Of a DNA stretch of 64,000 nt, positions 23,553 through 31,187 are shown one piece after another. The notes beneath the pieces are model-generated. The model searched no databases, was not told the origin of the DNA, and saw only the letters and a program-made list of their open reading frames with translations. The translations under genes were made by a program, and so were the position numbers. The stretch's first letter is position 1; each line of letters begins with the position of its first letter. Origin of the DNA: Poriferisodalis sp965198245 (GTDB lineage Bacteria > Actinomycetota > Acidimicrobiia > Acidimicrobiales > Poriferisodalaceae); NCBI RefSeq assembly GCF_965198245.1, contig NZ_OZ240249.1:372001-436000 (forward strand), given 5' to 3'.

Positions 23553-23720
23553 TCAGGAACGCTCTTCAAGCGATGCCACGAACGCCCCTGACGTCTCGTA
23601 GCGCGTGAACCTGTCTGCTTCCAGATCACCGTCGGGATCTGGGGTGGACTCGGATGTGCTGACGGGTGCCGCGACCGTCTTCTTATGCTTCGCGGCAGCT
23701 GTACCTGACTGCGGTGCCAT
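23553..23720 (-). CDS. Possible small protein in a 480-bp gap
   Basis: The gap 23428-23907 holds no clear gene. The best candidate is a 55-residue frame from ATG 23720 (MAPQSGTAAAKHKKTVAAPV, ending SGAFVASLEERS), polar and of ordinary composition, unlike the arginine-rich noise frames around it. No ribosome site or family is evident. A further short frame with MTWWPATYGLFNPARR lies just beyond it on the same strand, ending at 23438. Both are uncertain. Confidence 0.3.
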   Translation of the reverse strand: MAPQSGTAAAKHKKTVAAPVSTSESTPDPDGDLEADRFTRYETSGAFVASLEERS

Positions 23721-23907
23721 GGGCCAACCGTACTTGACCCCCTCCGCGGCGAACAATCGAGTTCTGAGGCTCGGCCGGCGATGGTTCTGGGTTCGTGGGC
23801 GGAAGTAGCATTGCCGGAAACCCGCGAGCAGGACTTCTCGTCCAACCATTCGACGGCCTTGGTCTGCGGTCGTACCGGGAGCCGCGCCGAACAGGAGGCT
23901 CGGAACT

Positions 23908-26589
23908 GTGACCCAACCCTCTTCAGGACTTCGCCGTCGCTCGCTCGCAGCGGTCGCCGCCGCGCTGCTGTGCGCCACGGTGCTGGCGGTCGTCGCCGCT
24001 GCCCCAGCCCATGCCGCCAATACGGCGAGCGAGGTGCTCGTCGACACCGACGACGACGGCGAAGGCGACGCCCGAGAATTCGGCGGCCGCGACCGCTACG
24101 ACACCGCGTTGCGCCTCGCCACGAACTTCGCCACCGGCAAGGGCGGCAGCGGTCAGGTGCCGGTGGCCTTCGTCGCCTCGGGTGTCACGTTGGTGGATGC
24201 TGTGTCGGTGTCTGGCCTGGCCGGCTTCCGGGACGCACCGGTGCTGCTGACACCTGGCGACACCCTGCACAGCGAAGTGGCTTCCTTTATCGAGGACTAT
24301 GGCGTCGGCACCATTCACGTTCTTGGCGGCCGAGGTGCCGTTGCTGATTCGGTGCTCGAAGACATGGCAGCGCTGTCCAACGAGCCCACGGTCGGCCGCA
24401 TCCAGGGGGCTGACCGGTTCGCCACCGCCGCAGCGATCGCATCGGCCCTCGACGAGATCCCGTCGTGGTGCGGCAGCGACGCCGCCAGCGCAATCCTTGT
24501 CAACGGCGGCGACGTGTCACTGGCCTACGCCATGATGGTCGGCCCGGTCGCCTACCGCCTTCAGCTGCCGGTGCTGATGACCCAGGCCAATGCCTTGCCC
24601 ACGGCCACAGCAGGCTTCATCGACACCGAGGACATCGAACACGTGGTGATCGTGGGCGGCACCGAAGCAGTGTCCGCCGATGTCCAGCAGGCGCTGACCG
24701 ACGCCGGCGTCGACACGGTTGGCCGCGTCGCCGGCGACGGCGCAGCGGGAACCTCCGTGGCGCTCGCCGAGTTGGCGCACGACGACTGCGCCGACGACCT
24801 GGAACCCGTCTCCGGCGACACCGTGGCTCTGGTCCACAGCGACGCGCTGCCCGACGGCGTTGCGGCCGCCCCAGTGCTGGCCGCCACATTCGACGACGGC
24901 GCACTGGTGCCGATGCTGCTCGTGGGCGACACGCTGCCCGCATCGGTGAGCGAGTACCTGGCCGAAACACCCCAAGAAGACAGCGACGGCACGAAAGTCA
25001 ACCTCAACATCGTGGCCATCGGCGGCACCGGCGCGGTGAGCGCGAGCGTGGTCGAGGCGGCGGTCGCTGCCGCCGCCGCTGCCCCGGATCTGACCGTGCA
25101 GATCGGCGCAACCACGGACCGCAACAACGACGGCGTCGTCGACGCGAACGACGTGCCCGAACCCGGCGACCGCGCCGTGATCCTCTACTTCAGCGACGAC
25201 ATCAACCCCGAGGGCACCTCGCTGACGCAGATCATCCGCGACATCATCGAACTGAACGGCGCTCCTGCACTCCTTGCCGCTTCCAACGCTGTGACGCACA
25301 CAGGTGTCGACGACGTCTGCAATCCCGATCAGGTCAGGGTGAGCTTCGCGAGCGAACTGAAGACGGGCGACGTCGTCTCGGTGGCGGCCGGTGCTCAGCT
25401 CGGTGCCGGCACCGATGCAAGACGGCTCGGTACGGCATCTGTGACCGTGCCCCGAGCTCCGGTGATCCGGATCCGACCGACAGTTGACGTCTTTATGATC
25501 GCTGGTCGGTTCGTCGCCGAAGTGACCGTGTCCGACGGCGGCCCGGTGAACGAAGAGAGCGTCGTCTTGCGTAGCTCGAGCAGCACCAACACGGTGTCCG
25601 TGGAACCAGGGACCGGCAACTTGATCTTCAGCGAAGAGCTCGAGAGGGGCGACCGCGTCACGATTCGCAGCGGAGCGGTCGAAGATGTCGACGGCAACCG
25701 GAACGCGCAGCGTTCCTTCGTCGCCATTGCGGCGCACAAGAACCCACGAATCACGACGGTGCTCATGAGCAACCCCAAGTACCCGAGCCACGCCGCAGCC
25801 ACGGTGCCGAGGACGATCGGGGGCTCGCGCAACACCATCGACATCGTGGCCAAGGCCAGCGGTGCCGCAGCCGGCGCTGCGGGCAATGACTGGTCGTTCG
25901 TGTTCGACGTGGCCAGCACGTGGACGGCAACGGGGGCTTCGGACATCGAGGTGCGGGTCGTCGAGCGCGACTCGACCGTGTTCGTGCGATTCAACAATGG
26001 CAAAGCCACCAACGGAGACCTCAAAGCCGCAATGGAAGCCAACCTCGACGCCGACGCAATGTTCGAGATGAAGCTGCCCCGCGATGCCGCAGGGGGCTGC
26101 GAGACGGCCCTGAGCACCGAGTTGGCGCTCGGCACCAACGACCGGCAGATCACGGCATCTCTGGTGGGCGGGGTGACCGAGGTGGCCATCGAGGCACGCT
26201 TCAACGGGTACCTGGAGAGCGTCGACGACGACGGCCTGCTGGAGGACATCCTGGCCGACACCGTCGAGCGCAGCGGCGCCGTCAGCGACCTCGTCGTTCG
26301 GGCTGCGCTTGACCTGGACGCGCCGGAGCCGTTCGTAGGGCCGGGGATGGTGGTGCGCTACGAGGCGCGCACGACCGACGCGGCCATGCTCCCGCAGGTG
26401 CGTGACCTGGTGACCACGGTCGCCGGCCGAGACGCTGTCTTTGACGATCCGGACACGAACGCCGACGAGACTGCCGACCCGGTGCCGGCCATCGCCACCG
26501 GCTACGCCCAGCCCGAGGACGACGAGGAGAAGAACGGCCGCTCGCAAGTCCGCATCGCCCGCAGCAGCAACGTCAAGCCCCCCGGGTAG
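23908..26589 (+). CDS. CWB2 surface protein, paralogue D
   Basis: 893 residues from GTG 23908 with AGGAGG 9 nt upstream. Signal peptide 1-36 (LRRRSLAAVAAALL...APAHA), again with a possible Tat-like RRRSL. CWB2 repeats (FGGRDRYDTALRLA, IQGADRFATAAAIA, VVIVGGTEAVSADVQQAL) to about residue 390. Then a Ca-loop-like DRNNDGVVDANDVPEPGD, Ig-like segments, the VFVRFNNGKATNGDLKAAME domain and the C-terminal SQVRIARSSNVKPPG tail. Same architecture as A-C, but more diverged and with stronger GC bias, and it lacks their shared leader and terminator module. Predicted wall-bound. Confidence 0.9.
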   Translation: MTQPSSGLRRRSLAAVAAALLCATVLAVVAAAPAHAANTASEVLVDTDDDGEGDAREFGGRDRYDTALRLATNFATGKGGSGQVPVAFVASGVTLVDAVSVSGLAGFRDAPVLLTPGDTLHSEVASFIEDYGVGTIHVLGGRGAVADSVLEDMAALSNEPTVGRIQGADRFATAAAIASALDEIPSWCGSDAASAILVNGGDVSLAYAMMVGPVAYRLQLPVLMTQANALPTATAGFIDTEDIEHVVIVGGTEAVSADVQQALTDAGVDTVGRVAGDGAAGTSVALAELAHDDCADDLEPVSGDTVALVHSDALPDGVAAAPVLAATFDDGALVPMLLVGDTLPASVSEYLAETPQEDSDGTKVNLNIVAIGGTGAVSASVVEAAVAAAAAAPDLTVQIGATTDRNNDGVVDANDVPEPGDRAVILYFSDDINPEGTSLTQIIRDIIELNGAPALLAASNAVTHTGVDDVCNPDQVRVSFASELKTGDVVSVAAGAQLGAGTDARRLGTASVTVPRAPVIRIRPTVDVFMIAGRFVAEVTVSDGGPVNEESVVLRSSSSTNTVSVEPGTGNLIFSEELERGDRVTIRSGAVEDVDGNRNAQRSFVAIAAHKNPRITTVLMSNPKYPSHAAATVPRTIGGSRNTIDIVAKASGAAAGAAGNDWSFVFDVASTWTATGASDIEVRVVERDSTVFVRFNNGKATNGDLKAAMEANLDADAMFEMKLPRDAAGGCETALSTELALGTNDRQITASLVGGVTEVAIEARFNGYLESVDDDGLLEDILADTVERSGAVSDLVVRAALDLDAPEPFVGPGMVVRYEARTTDAAMLPQVRDLVTTVAGRDAVFDDPDTNADETADPVPAIATGYAQPEDDEEKNGRSQVRIARSSNVKPPG

Positions 26590-26653
26590 CCCCGCCAAGG
26601 ACGGCTTCCGTGCTAGGAGCAGGCGATGGTAGGGTAAACAGCCATTAGATCCC

Positions 26654-26682
26654 CAGGCAGTCAGCTATTGCTGAGTTGCCTG
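26654..26682 (+). terminator. Hairpin between CWB2 gene D and the NYN gene
   Basis: CAGGCA...TGCCTG (6 bp) enclosing CAGC-TATT-GCTG (4 bp), 65 bp after the D stop. No T-run follows, so it could be a terminator or another structured RNA element. Confidence 0.4.
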
Positions 26683-26807
26683 TATGAAACCCCCGGGGGG
26701 CGGTAGTTGCCGCTCCCCGTATTTCGTTTCACTGTCAGGCATTGGGCACACTGCTGCTCGCAGTGGCGGTTCTCTTGGTGCCCGGTCATCAAATCTTGGG
26801 AGCCACG

Positions 26808-27419
26808 ATGCGACTCGGAACTCGTCTCTTCGTCGACTACTGGAACTTTCAGATCAATTGGAACGAACGCACGAATAGGGCGCAGTGCGACTGGACGGCG
26901 CTGCCACGCGTCCTGGTGGAAGAGGCCGCTAGGCGCCTCGAAGCTGCTGGTGGTTCCGATTCCCTAGCGCTCGACGAGACCCTTGTGTACGCAAGCGTTA
27001 AGTCGGGCGAGAGCGACGCAAGACTCAGCCAGTGGCTCACGAACTTCCTTGATCGCCAACCGAGCTTCCGGGTAAAGGTGCGTGAGCGTCGGATCCGAAC
27101 AGGCGGTATCTGGTGCAATTCTTGCAAGACTCAAACCGGTGAGTGTCCGCAGTGCGGTACTCCGTTCAAGCGAGCTCCAGAGAAGGGAGTCGACGCCGCG
27201 ATCGCTACGGATCTTCTCTCGTTGGCATGGGAAGGTGTGCTTCAGGTCGCAGTACTCGTCTCCGGCGACTCGGATTTCGTGCCTGCTGTTGAGCGAATCC
27301 AAGAGAAGGGACTCAAGGTTGTGAACGCAACATGGCGCAACCATGGGCACGAACTCGCGCAAGCCTGCTGGGCATCCTTCCAGGTGGATTCCCTGGTCGA
27401 TCGCTTGATCCGCAACTAG
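26808..27419 (+). CDS. NYN/PIN-like nuclease with zinc-ribbon insert
   Basis: 203 residues from ATG 26808 (MRLGTRLFVDYWNFQINWNE). The first acidic patch FVDYWNF, the middle KGVDAAIATDLLSLA and the late VLVSGDSDFVPAVERI are the three acidic motifs of NYN/LabA-type (DUF88) nucleases. Between them (about residues 104-120) is a CNSC...CPQC pair, a small zinc ribbon probably for RNA binding. The family acts on RNA in processing or defence. The gene is alone, downstream of D and followed by a degenerate fragment. Length is normal and the motifs are intact. Confidence 0.8.
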   Translation: MRLGTRLFVDYWNFQINWNERTNRAQCDWTALPRVLVEEAARRLEAAGGSDSLALDETLVYASVKSGESDARLSQWLTNFLDRQPSFRVKVRERRIRTGGIWCNSCKTQTGECPQCGTPFKRAPEKGVDAAIATDLLSLAWEGVLQVAVLVSGDSDFVPAVERIQEKGLKVVNATWRNHGHELAQACWASFQVDSLVDRLIRN

Positions 27420-27512
27420 TCAGCTGCTCGATGCCGAGTTCGCAGTCAGCCGAATCAGTGGTCGGTGCCCAACACTTCGATCTGGTGATCGCTGGCTGCA
27501 GCCGCAAGCCTG

Positions 27513-27788
27513 GTGCCGAATGTGGCGAGCGCACGCGCACTTCCTCAGCAGACAGTCGGCGATGAACTGCCGCTGCTCGCAGGCGTTGGATTCGCAAGGA
27601 TGTTCTGGGTGCGCTATGTCCTCGCCGGTCTTGTCGCGGAGGTTGCGATCCTGCTGACGTTGGGCGTTCTGCTGTTCATGCCGTTCTGGGACCGCCGAAA
27701 CCAGAACATCTGGGACAAGCTCTCGAGCACATACGTCCTGGTCGACCTGGCCGGCGCCTGGCACACCAAGCCTGACCTGACTCGTTAG
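27513..27788 (+). pseudogene. RDD-family membrane protein, C-terminal remnant
   Basis: The frame has a membrane helix (VAEVAILLTLGVLLFMPFW) followed by DRRNQNIWDKLSSTYVLVD, which matches the end of RDD proteins (RRQ..DKLA.T.VV). The N-terminal helices with the RDD signature are missing, and a stop at 27486-27488 closes the frame upstream. An internal ATG at 27601 might give a 62-residue peptide. It is more likely a relic. Confidence 0.5.
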
Positions 27789-27863
27789 CCGGCGGCAACC
27801 CCGCGCTCCTGCTCGGTGCGGCCTTCATCGCTGCTTGTTCGCCGTGGGTCGTCGTTCGACCGG

Positions 27864-28502
27864 TCAGGGCTGTGTCGTCGACCGTGGCAGACCGTGAGCG
27901 GCTTCGAGGCGGGCGAGGCGATCAGTGTGCTCGAGGAGTGTGGAATTGACCTCACGGAAGCCGGCCTGCATCTCGGCGCGCACGCTGGCGAATTCGGTGT
28001 GCATTTCGTTGCGAAGGCTGCCGATCTCGGCGCGTAGGCCGCCGATCTCGGTGTGCATTTCGTTGCGAAGGCTGCCGATCTCGGCGCGTAGGCCGTCGAT
28101 CTCGGTGTGCATTTCGTTGCGAAGGCTGCCGATCTCGGCGCGTAGGCCGTCGATCTCGGTGTGCATTTCGTTGCGAAGGCTGCCGATCTCGGCTCGCATT
28201 TCGGTACGAAGGCTGTTGATGCTGTCCCCGAGTGCGTGGAGCTGCCATACCAGCAGCCCTCCGAACACTGACAGCAACGCTGTCAACAGCCCGCCGAGCA
28301 CGCTGATGATCACATTGGGTGACACTGGCCTGCGCCCTCGGCCTTCCGATCGTGGCCAGTCAGGCTGCATCGCCACACTTGCCTGACCGCCGGTGGGCGA
28401 AGCCGACGCGTCCGCGTCTGAGACGCTGGGCTCGGGAGCGGATGCGCCCTGAGACTCGGCCGGTGAACTCATAACGGCAGTCGTTTCGACTGGTGCGGAC
28501 AT
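27864..28502 (-). CDS. Membrane-anchored coiled-coil protein
   Basis: 212 residues from ATG 28502 (MSAPVETTAVMSSPAE); the frame extends 10 residues more but this ATG fits better. A low-complexity acidic N-terminus is followed by one membrane helix (VIISVLGGLLTALLSVFGGL, about 65-90). A long heptad-type coiled coil then consists of 18-residue repeats (IGSLRNEMHTEIDGLRAE), encoded by 54-bp tandem repeats. Such proteins are common in actinobacteria, but their role is unknown. Probably a membrane-tethered spacer or oligomeriser. It is divergent from CWB2 gene E. Confidence 0.7.
   Translation of the reverse strand: MSAPVETTAVMSSPAESQGASAPEPSVSDADASASPTGGQASVAMQPDWPRSEGRGRRPVSPNVIISVLGGLLTALLSVFGGLLVWQLHALGDSINSLRTEMRAEIGSLRNEMHTEIDGLRAEIGSLRNEMHTEIDGLRAEIGSLRNEMHTEIGGLRAEIGSLRNEMHTEFASVRAEMQAGFREVNSTLLEHTDRLARLEAAHGLPRSTTQP
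27997..28194. repeat. 54-bp tandem repeats inside the coiled-coil gene
   Basis: Three full units (27997-28050, 28051-28104, 28105-28158) and a partial fourth, almost identical. Because 54 is a multiple of 3, gains and losses change coiled-coil length by 18 residues without breaking the frame. Confidence 0.9.
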
Positions 28503-28854
28503 CAGACCTCGCTGGGCACCGCGGCGCAACAAAGCGCACGTTTCGGTTCAGATCAACCGCCGCATCAGCCGGGCAGCGAGGCAAACACATCGTAGCCGAG
28601 CGCACCCTGTACCCATGTCCTAATTTGTGAAATCGCATTCGCCAGGCTCATGTATGCCGAGAGCGGATCAGGGGCGGCGGCATCGACTTCGACTCCGGCG
28701 CCTGGCTGAAGGCGGTCTCGCGGGGTTTCGCGTCTCGTGACGCGATGCAGGGCCGTGGTGCGGTCCGGCCTAGCCTCAGCACGCAGTGGCGTATCCGCGT
28801 GGTTGAGCGGCAACCGGCACTGCAAGTGGTCCCGTGGAGAGCGAGAGCGGTGTG
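28503..28854. other. Divergent intergenic region with a possible coding relic
   Basis: 352 bp between the coiled-coil gene and CWB2 gene E. On the minus strand, about 28565-28710 reads like the C-terminus of a real protein (PDPLSAYMSLANAISQIRTW, VQGALGYDVFASLPG, stop), but there is no start with a ribosome site. It may be the tail of a decayed gene. No clear promoter was identified. Confidence 0.3.
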
Positions 28855-31119
28855 ATGGCAGCGGTCCGATGGACTCGCCTGCGGCGGTCGGCGGCACTCA
28901 GCATTCTCTGCGCCGCGACGCTGGGATCCATCCTGCTCACACCAGGACCGTCGGGTGCACAGAGCGCTGAGGTCGCGCAGGTACGGGTAGAGGCTGCGAG
29001 CGACTACGAGCTTGCGGCGGCCCTTGCCGGCGGCACGTGCGACTCGTCGGGCGGCTCGTACAGCGTGGCCCTGGCGTCGGGTGAGAACTGGCCTGACGCG
29101 CTGGCAGGGACTGCGCTTGACCGGCCGCTGCTGCTCACCAAGCAGGCGTTCCTGCCAGCGGCCACTCGGGAGTACCTCGAGCCGTGCGCCAGTAATCCCA
29201 ACGCCAAAGTCATCATCTTGGGCGGCCCTGCCGCCGTGTCCGAAGGGGTGGCCGAGTCGCTGCGTGCCTTGGGCTACCGGGTGGATCGGATTGTCGGCGC
29301 GGACCGCTACGACACCGCCCGGCGTGCTGCTCGGGCCTTCGCCCCGATGTCGCTCAGCACCGTCTATCTGGCCTCGGGCGTCAACTTCGCAGACGCTGTG
29401 GCGATTGCTCCGAGCGTGTCGGCGAGCAGCCCGCTCATCCTCACCACACCCAACGCATTGCATGCCGAGGCGCAGCGGTTCCTGTCCGACCCGAACCGGA
29501 ATATCGCGTCAGTCACGATCCTGGGCGGCACCGCGGCTGTCTCGGCCGGCGTCGAATCACAAGTGCAGGGCCTCGGAATTGCAACCCAACGCGTGGCCGG
29601 CGCAACCCGCTACGACACGGCGGCGATGATCGCTCGGCTGTCGTTCAGCACGCCTGGGTGCCATCCGGTGACCGACGTCGCCGTGGCCAACGGCAAGTCG
29701 CCCTACGGGGGGCTTGCAGCCTCAGCCGTACGTGGCAGATGCCAGCCGCTGCTGCTTGCGCCTCCAGCTAGCACCCCGGTGCCGGAATCGCTTGCGGCGT
29801 TCGGACGGGACTGGCTGCTCGCGGTGGGCACTTCAGCCCGATTGACCGTGACCGCTATCGGTTCGGCGTCGTCGGTCAGCGATGGCGCGCTCGCCACCGT
29901 GGCGACTGGTCGCGTGACCGAGTCGAGCGATTCGACCGGGTCGACCGGGACTGGTTCGGCAGGCAGCACACAGGCTTGGGAGCAGGTGGCCGCCTCGGTG
30001 GTGCTGGTGCAGTGTCTCGACAGCTCCGACCAGCCGACCAAATCGGGCTCGGGGTTCGCCGTGGGGGACGGCCGCCAGATCGTCACCAACCATCACGTGG
30101 TGTTCGACGATCGGAACCGAGCGTGCACCGGTATCAGGGCCTGGGTCGGCGGCACATTCGAGCAGGCGCCACCCCGCTACGTGACCGTGACGCTTGAGCG
30201 CGCCGTGCAGACGCGCGACCTGGCCCTGCTGGCGCTGGGGCCGGACGCAGAGGCGTTGCCGGCGGTCGCAATCGCAACGGAACCGCTACAAGCCGGAGAG
30301 TTCATCACTGCATTGGGGTACCCGGTAATCGGGGGTGAGACGATGACGCTCACCACCGGGCGCTATTCGGGAATCACACAGCAGAGGGGCGTGACCTGGA
30401 TCAAGACCGACACGCAGATCGCCCCCGGCAACAGCGGAGGACCAGCGTTCAACGATCAGCGCCAGCTCGTCGGCGTGGCAACAGCGCTGGCCCTGGCCCA
30501 AACAAACGACGGGTCGAACATCATCGGCACCCTCGGCTTGTTGGCTCCCGTAGTCGACGTGGCTGCCCTGCTGGCCGGTGACATCGGCGACGACCCAGGC
30601 GACGACCCAGGCGACGACCCCGTCGCTGACGAAGGCGGTTGGAGCCACGGAATCGGGAGCAACTCCGGCAACCCCTACATCATCCTGGAGACGACTGCGG
30701 AACGGCACTCCCTCGCGTCTCCATGGGACGACCTGGTACCCGTCCTGGTCGTATGGTGCCACGACGAGGTACGAGTGGATTTTTGGAACCCGCTGTTCGA
30801 CGAGTTCCGTGGGCCGTACATTTCGGGTCAGATCAACTTCTCGAACCGGGAACTGCACGGCCGGGTGCCCGTGGGCTACCGCATTGGCGGCAAGAACGCG
30901 CCGTTCGCGTATGCCTTGTGGTGGCCGACGAACGACAACCGGGCCATCGTCTCCGGCAGCGAGGGGTATGAGTTCGTCAGCGATCTACTGAACGGATCAG
31001 GCGAGCTTGTCTTCGGTTATACGAACTTCGACGGGGAAGTACAGGCGATCGTGTTCCCAGAGATCGACGGGTTCGTTGCCGCATACGACAAATTGCAGCA
31101 GAGCTGCGACGCCCGGTAG
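28855..31119 (+). CDS. CWB2 protein with trypsin-like serine protease domain (E)
   Basis: 754 residues from ATG 28855 (GTG 28834 is an alternative). The signal peptide ends near GPSGAQ. Three CWB2 repeats (a degenerate first, then IVGADRYDTARRAA and VAGATRYDTAAMIA; loops VIILGGPAAVSE, VTILGGTAAVSA) span about residues 45-355. A Ser/Thr/Gly linker leads to an S1C-like protease domain with the full triad: His414 (TNHHVV), Asp455 (RDLALLAL) and Ser527 (PGNSGGPAF). An acidic GDDPGDDPGDDP hinge precedes an unrecognised 150-residue C-terminal domain. It is likely a wall-attached protease acting on surface proteins. Confidence 0.88.
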   Translation: MAAVRWTRLRRSAALSILCAATLGSILLTPGPSGAQSAEVAQVRVEAASDYELAAALAGGTCDSSGGSYSVALASGENWPDALAGTALDRPLLLTKQAFLPAATREYLEPCASNPNAKVIILGGPAAVSEGVAESLRALGYRVDRIVGADRYDTARRAARAFAPMSLSTVYLASGVNFADAVAIAPSVSASSPLILTTPNALHAEAQRFLSDPNRNIASVTILGGTAAVSAGVESQVQGLGIATQRVAGATRYDTAAMIARLSFSTPGCHPVTDVAVANGKSPYGGLAASAVRGRCQPLLLAPPASTPVPESLAAFGRDWLLAVGTSARLTVTAIGSASSVSDGALATVATGRVTESSDSTGSTGTGSAGSTQAWEQVAASVVLVQCLDSSDQPTKSGSGFAVGDGRQIVTNHHVVFDDRNRACTGIRAWVGGTFEQAPPRYVTVTLERAVQTRDLALLALGPDAEALPAVAIATEPLQAGEFITALGYPVIGGETMTLTTGRYSGITQQRGVTWIKTDTQIAPGNSGGPAFNDQRQLVGVATALALAQTNDGSNIIGTLGLLAPVVDVAALLAGDIGDDPGDDPGDDPVADEGGWSHGIGSNSGNPYIILETTAERHSLASPWDDLVPVLVVWCHDEVRVDFWNPLFDEFRGPYISGQINFSNRELHGRVPVGYRIGGKNAPFAYALWWPTNDNRAIVSGSEGYEFVSDLLNGSGELVFGYTNFDGEVQAIVFPEIDGFVAAYDKLQQSCDAR

Positions 31120-31187
31120 GGCAGCGTGCAACGCGTTCACTCTGGCCGGGACGGGCTCATGACACCGCCGCGCCAGACTGTCGTCTC

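Noticed and set aside
24517..26598. Long antisense open frames (also 2755-4233, 13749-15326, 41083-43017, 46486-47967)
   Set aside because: High-GC shadow frames opposite well-supported CWB2 genes; composition rich in His, Arg, Gly with no domain.
27997..28194. Regular repeats considered as a CRISPR array
   Set aside because: Units are contiguous with no spacers, period 54 bp in frame, encoding a coiled coil.
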